A DNA stretch of 64,000 nt. Source: Megascapheus bottae (Eukaryota; Chordata; Mammalia; Rodentia; Geomyidae). The stretch covers positions 310,001 through 374,000 of the forward strand of contig JANJXV010000129.1 of assembly GCA_024803745.1 (NCBI GenBank). The letters run 5' to 3'. Under the pieces are notes generated by a model. The model was given only the letters and a program-made list of their open reading frames with translations. It was not told the origin of the DNA and ran no database searches. Positions 35,326 through 46,992 of the stretch are shown here, one piece after another (the first letter of the stretch is position 1; each line of letters opens with the position of its first letter). The translations under genes were made by a program, and so were the position numbers.

Positions 35326-36129
35326 AAGGAAAAAAAACAACAAAGTTTCAATCAACATAAGAAAATTAACTAGACAATGAGCTGGGGATTTTCTGGTCTT
35401 CCATGGTTCTGAGGGACAGGAGTGTTAGAAAAGGAATTTTTATAAGACTTCAAATGGAAAGAAACAAATTTCAAAATTCCCACAAATACCTAAATTGAGA
35501 CTTTAGTGAGAAGTTGTAACTGAAGGGATATAGGTGTAAGTCCTTACTCTCAAGAATCGTTCTTGCTTGGATCAAAGGCAAACAGACATATAAATCAAAC
35601 TTGTGGCCGTTGAATCTAGAAAAAATTCGTGTTCCTCACTTAATGGTTAATAAGCAAACATCATTGAAGTGTTCAGGGACAGGGCCGAGGCCTATGAACT
35701 ACAAAAAAAAAAAAGAAAAGAAAAGAATGTTTTAAAAAGATGCAAAACAGCACAATATTTAGATTATTTCTCAAAAATAAAAGAAAGGCAGCTATTCCTC
35801 AATGTATAAACAAAACAGTATTTGAAAAAAAAACAGCTGCAGGTATAGTATAGGTAGTACTCAGCTTAAAACTGTAGCAATACATAGTTGGGTAATTTCA
35901 ATAAATATTTCCTGTGATATAAAAAGAGAACTAAAACACAGAAAAACATTATTGGTCATTGTAAAATATCATTTTCTTAATAGGTTAGGGAGAAAAGCAT
36001 ATATTTCTCACAAATCAATTTCCACTTTTATATTTTAAAATATCTAACACTGAGGATGGGAAAGTAAAGTCGTTACCTTTACAGTAAGGAATATTTGTAT
36101 CTCATGTATGTTTGTGTCTTTTTTTCTAG
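35326..36129. other. Intron sequence, no gene seen
   Basis: AT-rich stretch with short A-runs, ending in the pyrimidine tract of the terminal-exon acceptor. No domain-bearing frame. Confidence 0.5.
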
Positions 36130-36371
36130 GACTCATTTTAGATGTCCAGGTAAAGGAAAATGTGTTCAAGACCTGCCAGGAAAGTCCACATGAATGTCTT
36201 TGTGAAGTAGCAGTTGCAAGTAGTATCGAAGTGGAGGAAAACGTGAGATTAGCAACAACTTTAAATTTGAGCTCTACACATAATCCAGAGATGAATAGTA
36301 ATAATGGTAACAGCTTAGGGGTGAGGACTGAGGAGTTCATTAAGTGGTCAGAACATGCTTCTGTCTCCTAA
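36130..36371 (+). CDS. Start of terminal exon in KRAB frame, ends in premature stop
   Basis: Follows a pyrimidine tract and CTAG acceptor. The KRAB phase reads LILDVQVKENVFKTCQESPH and onward, an acidic linker typical between KRAB and fingers, and stops TAA at 36,369-36,371 before any finger. A spliced product would be KRAB plus linker only, about 180 residues. Confidence 0.5.
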
Positions 36372-36939
36372 GCCTGATGAGATGCATGCTGCATATAGAT
36401 CTCGTATGTCTCCTGTTCTTAAAAAATCCATAGGCTATTCAGAGCATTTTATTCATGATTGTGACAGTCCAAAAAATCTGCAGTATCATAATTCTGTTCT
36501 CCCTGCCCAAGAAATTCTTCAGGGAGGGAGGAAAACTGCTAAATGTACTGTGTGATGAAAAATATTGTACTTAACACCGACCATCACTACACATCTGAAA
36601 ATGTACACAGGAGAGACTCCTCATACATGTAGTGAATGTGAGAAATCTTTCAGTAATGAAATACGCCTTACAATACCTCAGAGCAAATATCCTGAGATAT
36701 GTGATGCATACATCAAGTGTGAAAATTAATTTCTGAGAAGTCAGAACTGACGCTCCAACCTCGATCTCCAAGAGAAGACAAACCTTATGAATATGAGGAA
36801 CGTAATAAAATTTCTGCCCAGAATTCAGCTCTCAGCACACATCAGAGATCTCACACAGAAGAGAAATCTTATGAATGGGATAAATGTGGGAAGACTTTTA
36901 GACTGAAATCATACCTCACTTTGCACCAGAGAAGACACA

Positions 36940-37619
36940 CAGAAGAGAAACCTTATGAATGTAACAAATGTGAAAAGTCTTTCACCCAGAAGATACATCT
37001 TCGAGTTCATCAAATAACACACACAGGAGAGAAATCTTATAAGTGTAATGAATGTGGAAAGTCTTTCCAAGGGAAGGGAAAACTTCGTGTTCATCAGAGA
37101 ATACACACAGGAGTGAAACCTTATGAATGTAACCAATGTGTAAAGTTTTTCCGACAGAAATCTTCCCTCAAATTGCATCAAAGAACACACACAGGAGAGA
37201 AACCTTATGTGTGCAACAAATGTGGAAAGACCTTCAAGTGGAAGTCATACCTTGATGGGCATAATAGAACACACACAGGAGAGAAAACTTATGCATGTAG
37301 TGAATGCGGAAAGTCTTTCAAATGGAAGGTAAAACTCCATGTTCATCAGAGAATATACTCAGGAGAAACACCTTATGAGTGTAACATATGTGGAAAGTCC
37401 TTCACACAGAAGCCAAACCTCAACATGCATAAGACAATTCAAACAGGAGAAAAACCTTATGAATGTAACCGATGTGGAATGTCTTTCAAATGGAAGTCTT
37501 CCCTCAAATTGCATCAGAGAACACACACAGGAGAGAAACTGTACGAGTGCATCAAATGTGGTAAGACCTTCAGATGGAAGTCACATTACAGGAGGCATAA
37601 CAGAATTCACACATATTAG
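36940..37619 (+). pseudogene. Eight-finger C2H2 zinc-finger block
   Basis: Eight consecutive C-x2-C...H-x3-H fingers with TGEKPYEC-type linkers run from about 36,955 to the TAG at 37,617. Finger 5 ends RIY and finger 6 ends TIQ, each losing its last zinc-binding His; finger 8 has Tyr for the hydrophobic Leu. A ninth finger upstream has YEWDKC, losing the first Cys. Predicted helix residues -1,2,3,6 are QIHV, GGKV, QSSL, WSYG, WVKV, QPNM, WSSL, WSHR. A Trp at -1 followed by Lys in four fingers is an unusual recurring feature. Confidence 0.8.
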
Positions 37620-38357
37620 AAACCTTAGGAATATAACCAAAGTTGAAAGTCTTTCGTGCAGTATTCACCCTTCAGGAAGCGTAAGAGAGTTCACACATAT
37701 GAGAAGCCTTAGCAATGTAATAAATAGGAATGACTTTTTAGTCTGTGGAAGGAAACTCAGCTTGTGTCACAGAACCAACACAAGATAAAACCCTTAATGA
37801 ATGTAGCAAATGTTCAGTCTTTTCCCCAGAAGGCACAAGTCAAGATTCATCACTAAACACCCACAGGATAGAATCCTATGAATAAATGAAAGGGAAATTT
37901 TTTTGAAGAACTCATAGTTGAGTTTGCATGATACCACACAGACACAGGATAAAAATCGTATGAATATAAGAATATGAAAAATCCATCATGAACGCATGAC
38001 TAAGTATAAAATGCACATAGGAGAGAAAAACCTTATGAATATTACAAATGTGGAAAGTGTTTGACATGGAAGGCATACTTCTGTGTTCATCACAAACCTG
38101 ATTCCCATAGAAGAAAAGAAAACTAATGAATAGAACAAATGTGCACTGACTTTTAATCAGAAGTCAGTCTTCAGTACATTTCAGAACATACACAATAGAG
38201 AAATTCTGAGTAATGAAAAACATTTAGCTATATATAGAATCTCTGTATATGGGAGCATTAGGGTAAGTCTTCTAAACAAAGTCAACCTTCAGCAAGCATT
38301 AAGAGCACTCACAGAAGAAATAATAGCATGTAGGAAAACCTTTGTCAGAAACCTCTA
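37620..38357 (+). pseudogene. Degenerate zinc-finger remnants
   Basis: After the TAG, finger-like words (AAACCTTAGGAATATAACC, CTTTCGTGCAG, GAGTTCACACATATGAGAAG, GGAGAGAAAAACCTTATGAA) continue at finger spacing to about 38,100 but are full of stops and frameshifts. The ancestral array was longer than eight fingers. Confidence 0.65.
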
Positions 38358-38532
38358 AAAGCTGACTGTGTGGCTTAGTGGTAGAGTGCTAACCTATCAA
38401 GGATGAAGGCCTGGGTTAGATCCCTCAATACTACGTGAAAATAGCAAGCCAGAAGCAGCACTGTGTTTCAAATGGTAGAGTGATAACCTTGAGCAAAAGT
38501 AGCTCAGGCCCTGAGTTCAAGCCTAGGGATTG

Positions 38533-38534
<2 letters not shown>
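38358..38534 (+). mobile_element. IDL-Geo SINE
   Basis: AGTGGTAGAGTGCTAACC left half, Geo right half ending GAGTTCAAGCCTAGGGATTG; it runs directly into the GA tract. Confidence 0.75.
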
Positions 38535-38608
<74 letters not shown>

Positions 38609-38690
38609 AGAGAGAAAGAGAGAGAAACAGGAACTTCTAAATTTTACAGAGATAGAGAAGGAGAGAGAGAAGGAGACAGAAACTAATTTC
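38535..38690 (+). repeat. (GA)n microsatellite
   Basis: About 70 bp of pure GA, then an impure GA/AGAAA/GGAGA tail. It begins exactly at a SINE 3' end. Confidence 0.95.
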
Positions 38691-38702
38691 TAAACTTTAC
38701 AG

Positions 38703-39092
38703 TCTTTCTATTTCCTTACAAATTCGTCTATGTCATTCTTTCTGACAGAAGCACAGAATTCCATTGTGTAAAAATACCATATTTGATCTACTCATCAACT
38801 GAGGGGCATCTGGTTTGGTTGCATACCTTTGCTATAGTAAATAGTGCAGTGATAAATGTTATTGTTCTAGTGAATTTAGTATGTCCTATCTGGACGATTG
38901 GCAAGTAGTGAAATTGCTGGATCACAGGGGAGCTCTATGTTTAGTCTTTTTGGGATACTGCCATAGGGCTTTCCACAGTGGTTGAACGAGTTTGCAATCC
39001 CACCAGCAGTGTAGTAGTGATCCCTCCTGGCCACATCCCCTCCAGCATACGTTATTAGATTTCTGCATCTTGGCCATTCTAACTGGAGTGAG
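38703..39092 (-). mobile_element. LINE-1 ORF2 3' fragment, inverted part
   Basis: The reverse complement matches the L1 segment around 26,290-26,690: TGGCCAGGAGGGATCA, GTGGGATTGCAAACTCG, and the asparagine-rich C-terminal end near ATTCTGTGCTTCTGTCAG. Truncated on both sides, no poly(A). Confidence 0.8.
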
Positions 39093-39583
39093 GAGGAAAA
39101 GGGAAAGAGGAACTGAAACTTTCTCTCCTTACAGATGACATGATTCTGTATTTAAAGAACCCTATAGACTCTACTCCAAAGCTGCTTGAGCTGATATAAA
39201 CCTTTGGTAAGGTAGCAGGGTATAAAATTAACCCTCAATGTCAACTGCCTTCCTATATGCCAACAAATGAGAGGAATGAGGCAAGAATCAGGATAGCAAC
39301 TCATTTTGCTATCAAAGAAAATAAATACCTAGGAATTAACTTAGAATGTAAAGCACCTTTTTGATGGAACTATAAAACCTGGAGAAGGAAATTAACGCAG
39401 AACTGAGGAAATGCAAAAACCTATGCTCCTGGTTTGGAAGAAGTAATATTGTAAAAATGGCAATCTTGATAAGGACTATCTACAAATTCAGTGCAATATT
39501 CATCAATATCCCAATGTCATTCTTTAAAGAAACAGAAGAGGAAATCCAAAATTTCACTTGGAATAATAAAAGACCCCTTATAG
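39093..39583 (+). mobile_element. LINE-1 ORF2 fragment, forward part
   Basis: Starts near the reverse-transcriptase catalytic region ([10 protein letters not shown], here preceded by Thr instead of Ala/Ser) and continues through KLLELI..., GYKINPQ and KYLGINL to the RPL region, with frameshifts. It abuts the inverted fragment head to head and ends abruptly at AAAAGACCCC. The upstream DD pair is readable, but the element is far too short and broken to be active. Confidence 0.8.
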
Positions 39584-39966
39584 TCTGTCTTCTTGCATGA
39601 TACATAATGTTTAATCTCACCTTCTCCACCAAAATCTCACCTTTCTCATTGAGACATAGGTGGCCCTGTTTACTAGCAGCAAAGGCTCAAACGCGCAGTT
39701 TCAGGTGTCACCACTGCCTCCGTTACTGGGTAGATCCAACTCTGTCATCGATTCTGAGGTCTGCTCTGAGAGTCTTGGTCACAAGTTGTTCTGTGGCATC
39801 TGCTGCCAGCCTGTGCCTATTTGCTTCCTTTTCCTCCAGCAGCCTACATCAGGGAATGAAGTTCAGGCGCTGATGCTCTCCTTCATATGCAGGGCAGGAT
39901 GAGTCCAACCCTCCCTCATCTTCCTCTTCCAATTTTTGGGAAAAAATGTGCTGGCAGAAGTCCTCA
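39584..39966. other. Unassigned sequence
   Basis: Two overlapping 80-88 codon frames are open here, but I recognise no domain. GC content is a little higher than in the neighbours; possibly the remnant of a host exon. Confidence 0.3.
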
Positions 39967-40187
39967 GGTGTGGTGCATGGCTGATCCACACTTTTAATCC
40001 AGGCTGGTCAGGAGGCTGAGATCTGAGTATGGAAGTTCCAAGTCACCTAGAACAGGAAAGTCTGATAGATTCTTACTACCAAAAATAAAAACAGCTGGGA
40101 ATGGAATTTGGGCTCAAGTGGTAAAGGGCTAGTCTTGAGTACAAATGCTTAGTGCCCAGGTCCCGAGTTCAGGCTCCAGCACTGCCA
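39967..40187 (+). mobile_element. Dimeric SINE (B1-like/Geo)
   Basis: Decayed left half (TTTTAATCCAGGCTGGTCAG) and a clear Geo half (GGGCTCAAGTGGTAAAGGGC to GAGTTCAGGCTCCAGCACTG). Confidence 0.7.
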
Positions 40188-41137
40188 ACAACCTCACTTT
40201 AGTGAGATTTTAGCTTTATCCATGTAGGCACATCTCACTGGAATCTTTGCTGGTAGAGATAGTCTTCATAATTTTGTCTCAAGGTAAAGGTCCTCCTGGG
40301 GTAGTACACAAAAGGTGTCATGGAGAGAGGAGCCCCACTTGCTCCAGGTTTGAAGATGGCATAGGTCAAGCCAGCATGGAGTTGGCACATCAGTCTTTTT
40401 CCTAGCACCACCTACCAGTGAATGTCAAATGACATTGATTGTTGTGGGATTGTGTGATTGAAGTGCCCCATTAAGGGCAGTGTTAGCACATCCAAACTTG
40501 GATACCAGGAATGCTGAAATCTCAAAGCTAAGATTTCTGTTGGCTACAGAAATGCTGGTGTGTCTGTGATTCACTAAAAGTTCAGGTGCAAAGATTCTGA
40601 AGCTTGATGCCATGTGTTTATTCCATTTAGTAAAATTATTTTAATGCACTGTATAAGTTAAAACATTTGATAAGCGTCAGGGGTAGTGAAAACATTGTTC
40701 TTGAATTCAGGTGTCTGGCAGGGTAATGGGGGGGTGTTGGTGGTTGGGACTATGAAGCTGGAGCTGCTATCAAACCATGAATCATGTTCCTCTTTGTCTG
40801 GGAGAAATGACTCCAAAGATGAAATTTGAATGGTGAGGAAAAGATGATGATGTACTCAGGAAATTTCTCCTAAACAAATGCTCATGTGGAAGTGGGATGG
40901 GGGCTGGGCATATCTGAGGCAGAGCTTAAGGGGGCTTCTCATGGCGTTGAGAATGTTCCTTGCGACTTCAGGCATGCAGCAGGGTGTTTTAGATGACCAT
41001 TGTGAGATGGATGGAATAAGACTGGAGACAAGATGAATGCTGGGATCCTGCAATGCTCTTGCATGAGTGGCTGGTGGCTCACCTGAAAGAACTAATTATG
41101 TCTAAAAAAGAAATCAGGAATTTGTTTTGATTAGATA
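40188..41137. other. No gene recognised
   Basis: Mixed-composition sequence. The longest frames (62-65 codons, minus strand) have no identifiable motif. Confidence 0.4.
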
Positions 41138-41348
41138 ATACCTGTAATCCGAGGCATATTCAGAATCCTGATCTTAGTATTGTGGTTTAAAACCAACCCA
41201 GCAAAGGGAAAAATGCATGAGACTCATACTCCCAGTTTAGAGCAAGAACAAAGATTGAAGTAGAGCTGTGGCTCAAGAGCTAGAGTGCTACCTTGAGCAA
41301 AGAAAAGCTAAGAAAAAGCTCCAGGTCTTGAGTTCAAGGCCAGGAATG
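41138..41348 (+). mobile_element. Decayed dimeric SINE
   Basis: Has ACCTGTAATCC and, 130 bp on, GAGCTGTGGCTCAAGAGC and GAGTTCAAGGCCAGGAATG. Confidence 0.65.
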
Positions 41349-42587
41349 AAAGAAGGAAGGTAAAAAAGGGAAGTATGTGAGGAAGGGAAATATATAAATG
41401 AAAGAGAGAAGGAACTAGGAATTTAAAACTAGAGAATATTTAAAAGTCATCAGTCCTTCTAAGAAAAGTGTTGGAGTATGGGTTCTATATGTGGTGAACT
41501 GGAAGCCCAGCAGTGACTTGTTAACCAAAGAGTCACCATGATGAGCAAAGGATAGAAATCTGCATGAGCCTCTTAGCGGATGGAGTCACAGAAGAGAACC
41601 TCAGCTCCCATCCCATAGTTAGAAGTATATAGAGATGGGGAAGTTGGCATCACCTTGATGTCATTGTGTCCATGGAGACTGGAAGCATGGCTCTATGAAA
41701 GCACAATGTTCTGGTTACTGAGCTGAGAGGCTGAGGAGAGCCAAGTCCTGGCCATGAAGAAATCAGGGTGGCTGCAGAGCAACTCTGCTGCAGTGTGTGC
41801 CTGCTTGGCTGTTCTTATTCTGTGGTGGATCCGGCTGGAGCGGGTGATAGTAACTGTTTTGTGGTCACAAGCCCTTCACCAAGAGCTTCCTCTGGGATCC
41901 TCATAAGCTACAGGGTGGCTGGTGGTGGGATGTGTGTGGGGTGGAAGTGACAGAGGGATGGATGCATGGCAAGGTGGGTGAAGAGAGGAGAGGAATGATA
42001 AGAGCCCAGTTCATTGGTTTCCAAGGTTAATGGGTGGGAGGTAGAGAGGCATGCTGGAGGAATGATGGAGGCAGGGGAAGGTGGTGACAGAGTGAGGCCA
42101 TCTGTAGTGCCAGCCTGGCCATCATCTGAAGCCCATAGGCAGCTTCCTGATCCTTCACTTAGTCCTGCTCCTTGTGGGGGGAATGTCACGTGTACCCAGA
42201 GCTAGGGGTGGGGCAATGTTAGTACCACCTGGAGAACCATTGGCCTCTACCTGGGTGAGGGGTCGTTATGGCTCCCATGCTGGTTGGGCTGAAAGCTATG
42301 GAACAGATCTCTCCTTAGCTACCACAGTCAGTGGCTGCTCTCCCACTAGGGTTAGGGCACCTGCTCAGCCATCAGGACATCCCATGCCAGGACAGAGGCC
42401 TACAATTCAGGTGGCAGCACAGGGGTGAAGATGATCTCACCGTAGCCCTAGTTACATGGCTGTCCCTGAATGCAGGACAGGATGAGCTGGGGGAAGATGT
42501 TCTCTGTGTTTTTCCACAGCCTATCCCGGCCTCTTCTTGTGTCTGATTAGACCAAGAGAGTACCAGGTTCCCTCTCATAGTCCTGGT
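41349..42587. other. GC-richer unassigned stretch
   Basis: More GC-rich than its surroundings, with several overlapping 60-110 codon frames on both strands and no recognisable domain. Could be an old gene or pseudogene fragment; nothing proves it. Confidence 0.3.
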
Positions 42588-42722
42588 TCTTTTTCTTTTA
42601 CAGTCATGAGGCTTGAACTCAGGTCCTGGGTACTGTCCCTGAGCTCTTTTGCTCAAGGTGGACGCTCTACCATTTGAACCATAGTGCCATTTCCAGCTTT
42701 TCCTTTTCATGTGGATCTCTGA
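42588..42722 (-). mobile_element. Geo SINE half
   Basis: Minus strand: GGCTTGAACTCAGGTCCTGG, then CTCTACCATTTGAACCATAG, then the CAGCTTTTCCTTTTCATGTG tail. Confidence 0.7.
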
Positions 42723-44488
42723 TATGTCCAGTGCTGTGCCTGTAGGGAGGCACTCACCCCACAGACAGAGCCACCTCTGCCATGACTGTGACTGCCCACA
42801 ACCCTCACACCCACTCCTTGCACACCCCTCGACTCCAGTTTTAGCTCCTCTTGGACTGGGTGTCCAGCCTACCCCTTCCTACACTCACAAAGGGTCTACA
42901 ATTGTCTTCCCAGGGTCCTTTCTTCTGCCAGCCAGAGTACAGACTGTGCACATCTTGACTATCACAGAGCTCAAAGCCAAAGGCTGAGATGCAGAAGGGG
43001 TGACCCAGTAGCTGCACAGCGCCCATGGATCATCCTGTGCATCCCCCAGCCTGTGACTTCCCCCACCCCCTTGGCAGGGAAGCTCCATGCCCACATCCTG
43101 ATCCCTGGTCCCCTCCAATTCCATTCTCCCTTGGATTTTGCAGACTGTCTACCATCAGGATCTAAAATTCTATTCATCACTTTATGTCCTAATCACTGAT
43201 TTGCTACTTTGGCAGGATCTCCCCGTGCCTGGAGAGTGGGCATGTCATGTACTCTCTGTGGAGAAGTTGCCCCAGGAGAAGAAATATGCACTTCATGTGA
43301 ATGTTGGACAGGGCAGGAGGGCTCCCTAGGATCAGAAGCCACAGGAGGGGTGCAGATGGGGGAATGCTAGGGGCCCCAGGGGACAGTGGGAGTTAGGGCA
43401 CAGTTGGTTCCTTCTGCAGGGTTGACACCGCTTCACACACCCAACAGAATGAGGTTCACATTACAGATATCAGAGACAGTGCAGATTGCCAATGGGCACA
43501 GGGGTCACTGTCGCCCCCAGATGCTGGCTGTATGCTGGGATGCACGCAGAGATGTTTTCAAGATCAGATAATGAGGATGTTGCAGGGTGTAACCATTCTT
43601 TTCAGATGGCTCTCTAGCTCTCTTGAGCTTCATCTCTATCTTTGGCTTTTACTTGGCAGTTAACTGGAAATGAGGGTTTCATGGACTTTCCTTTCTGGAC
43701 TGGCTTCAAACAGAAGCTATGCACAGTTTTCAAACCATACCCTACTGAAGAAGGGAAGCTTGATTTGGTGCTTAACTGGGTTGCACTTTGGCTCCGTTTG
43801 CTATGCCTCACGGGAGGGGGCTCATCATTTGTAGACTAAGATCTCATGACCTTCAAAGCCAAATGCTACCTGAAAGTTCACGGTCCCAGCCTATGTGTTG
43901 GGCCGGGGTGAATACATTCTCTGTTATGCTGGGTCGTCAACCCATGTTTTAAGCTGGAAGTAGGTAGTGCCACATTTGATAAGAACATCTGCCAGAGATT
44001 GTCACCTCATGAAAGCAGATTCTAAATTTGTATTCCATTGCCTGTGGTGGAGAAATCCCCTCCAACTTAGACAGGCTCACATCCACCTGCAGGTCACACT
44101 CCGAACGCACCCTTGAGTGTCCTCATGGTATTGGGATCTAAGTTTGTAGGGAATGCTGGTTTATTCCATGAATTAGCTGGACAAGTGATGACAAACGTGT
44201 TGTGGATTAATATGAGAACAATTTAAGAAGCCCTGGAGGAGCATCAACCTGACCCTCTGTGGTGCTATAAATCTGATAGGATGCTCCAGACTGTGAAACA
44301 GTCACATGGCTTTCTGTTTGGCATCCAGACATGTGAATGCATGTCTTAGCTGTCAGCCAGTACAGAGGAGGACATGAATAAGTGGGTGGAAAGCATCTGT
44401 CAGACCCCTGTCTTGGGGCAGGTGGAGAGAACATAGGAAGGTAGATACCATGGCTGTGGTGGGGCCAAAAAAAGTGTAAAAGAGGCAA
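42723..44488. other. Unassigned stretch, possible gene remnant
   Basis: Several 60-105 codon frames, for example 43,138-43,329 and 43,642-43,839. None has a domain I can name. No splice-consistent series was found. Confidence 0.3.
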
Positions 44489-44684
44489 AGGAACCAGGTA
44501 CTGGTAGCTCAAGACTGTCATCCTAGCTACTCAGGAGTTTGAGATCTGAGGATCACAATTCAAAGCCAGCCCAGGACAGAAACTCCATGAGACTCTTATC
44601 TGCAATAAACTACTGAATGCAAGAAGCTCAAGCTCAGTGACAGCATCCAGGCCTAGCGTTCAAAACCCAGGACTGGCAGAAAAA
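44489..44684 (+). mobile_element. B1-like/Geo dimeric SINE
   Basis: TCATCCTAGCTACTCAGGAG, then CAAAGCCAGCCCAGGACAG, with a short Geo half ending CCCAGGACTGGCAGAAAAAA. Confidence 0.75.
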
Positions 44685-45636
44685 AGTTTCAAAGGACAAG
44701 AAGCTGGCCAAAAGTTAGAGGGACTCTATCTTGACAAACAATACAATGGTAAGTTGCACTCAGAAGACTTGCACAAAATCTGGAAATGCCTGAGACCTAT
44801 CTATGTATGTTTCCTGTTTGTCTAAATACATATGTTTATGCATTTATATATTAGTATAGAGAGACAGATCAATACATATGACTATACATATATACATAGC
44901 CAGACACTTATGGGTGGGTGGTATACTGTGTGAGAGTTTGTGTTTGTGTTTTGTGGATGGCTATCTCGGTTTAAGAAAGATAGAAAATATGTAAATATCT
45001 TTAAAAAAACTTGATAAAATATAGAGAGACCTAAGCCCTTGAGGGAATCTGAAATGACAAGATTATTCACAGGCACGTTTATCCTTATGGATTCCTCAGC
45101 AAGTTTTAATTTTTTTCATTATTTTCTTTCTTTTTTTGAACCAGTGCTAAGGATTTCTCTCAGGGACCAGGTGCTGCCAATTACTAATTTTCTCATGGCT
45201 GCTACAAGAGGAACTGAGCCACAGTTCCACTTTTGCCTTATTTATTCATGCTTAACTGAAGATAAAGATTTCTATCAGTGACTTTCTTTCATGGGCTGGA
45301 TTCTAACGAGGATCCCCAGACCTCAGGCTTCTCTATAGCTACAATTAACAATATGAGAACCCAGCACTGGGTTCCAATGCACAGGGCAAGAAATTGAGTG
45401 AATCTCTCAACTCCAATTAGCTATAATAAGCTACAAGTGAAAGACCAATACCTTTGAGGAAAAGATGCTGAGGGTTATCACACAGGCCCTAGGAGTAAGC
45501 CCTAAACCCTGTACACATGTGTGCATGCACACATTGGCAGATACACACACACACATGCACACACACAATATCACAGGCAATATTGTATTTTGAATTAATA
45601 TCCAAAGATTGGACAACAGGATAGCAAGTAATAAAA
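44685..45636. other. No gene seen
   Basis: AT-rich sequence. A faint decayed minus-strand SINE may lie at 45,130-45,370, and a short CA-rich tract at 45,541-45,567. Confidence 0.4.
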
Positions 45637-45741
45637 TCTGTTTTTCTTGTCTACATTGAGGGAAAGGGATAAGTCACAAGATGCAGAAGCGAAGAATTCA
45701 GAGGCAAATGCTGTGAGTGAATAACTTGTAAAAAGCACATT

Positions 45742-45962
45742 TCTTTTCTTTTCTTTTCTTTTCTTTTGTTTTTCTGCCATTCTTGGGGCTTGAACTCAGG
45801 GCCTGAGCACTGCTCTTGGCTTTTCCCAAGTCTAGCCCTCTGCCACTTGAGCCACATTGCCATATGGGTTTTTATATCTGTGTGATATTAAGGACTCAAA
45901 CCTAGATCTTCATGGATGCTAGGCAAGCACTCTACCACTGGGCCAAACTCTAAACCCCGATA
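45742..45962 (-). mobile_element. IDL-Geo SINE with TTTTC tail expansion
   Basis: TTTTC repeats (A-tail complement, 45,746-45,769), then Geo and ID-like halves. It is the partner of the SINE at 28,212-28,419. Confidence 0.8.
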
Positions 45963-46190
45963 AAGTATTTATAAATAGTCATCATCATCATATCAAAATA
46001 TCCTTTCTCCTACAAAGAATGAACACTTATCTATGTCTGTAAGACTTTTTTTATGTCACCAATGCTTCTGTGATTTTCCCACTTGCATTTTTACAGATGA
46101 CAGCACAGATATTCATCAGGAAGAAAAATAGATTAGGATACAGAAACCTAACAACGTCCTAGTAGATTGAAGTGAAAAATATGTGCAAAA

Positions 46191-46383
46191 TGGCCTGGGT
46201 GTTTCATCTATTTGTAGAATGCTTGGCTACCACACAAAAAGACTCCAGTTTGATTCTGCAGTACCATATACATAGAAAACGCCAGAAGTGGTGCTGTGGC
46301 TTGGTGGGACAGCTATAGCCTAAAGAAAGCCTAAGAACAATGGTCAGGCTCTGAGGTCAAGTCCCAGGACTAGCAAAAAAAAT
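46191..46383 (+). mobile_element. IDL-Geo SINE
   Basis: Partner of the SINE at 27,812-28,010. ID-like half (GTAGAATGCTTGGCTACC) and Geo half ending CAAGTCCCAGGACTAGC with an A tail. Confidence 0.75.
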
Positions 46384-46992
46384 GTGCAAGAGGCAAAATG
46401 CAAGCTGAGAAGGCACTGTGAAGCAAAATGTCTTGTGAAGTCTAAGGGGAATAGTGACAGGTAAGTTTGGATCTTACCTAAGAAAGGCTCCTTGAGCCTG
46501 AGACCAGGCTAGCACTTACGCCTATTTAATGACTTGGGATTTGAACAAAAAGGTGTGCTGTTTACTACATCCATATGTGAGGTGGGAAGGGAGATTCAGC
46601 CTCCAGTAAGTCTTTGGGGAGGTCTTCTGTGAGCAAGGAGCTTTGGTCATTGGGCCTTGAAAGGTGACCCTACCTCCCTCACAATGGAACAGAATATGGA
46701 ACCCTGGTAACCAAGCCACTGCATGTGACAACCAGCTCAAGCCAGCTCCCTTGGCCTGTGGCTCAGGAACCAGAAAGATGTTGCTGTGCTGTTGCCAAAG
46801 GTCAGGAGGCTAGGATCTCAGGCATGAGAAATATGGATGTCTCACTTGAAGAAATAGATGCTGGATCAGTGCCAAGCCAAAATTCCCGTATATCAGGCAT
46901 TTCTCGAGGAAGAAAGCCAGGAAACTCCAGGGCAACTCAGATGAGGTATATTGAGAGGAAACCTATTTGAACCCATCATCCTGCCCACACAC

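Larger units (their letters stand above)
45637..46992 (-). repeat. Inverted segmental duplication, right arm
   Basis: Reverse-complement partner of 27,187-28,519, about 17 kb away in opposite orientation. Collinear through unique sequence and both SINEs, with many substitutions and small indels. Homology stops at 45,637, where the left arm enters L1-2, and at about 46,992, where the left arm meets L1-1. Confidence 0.85.
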
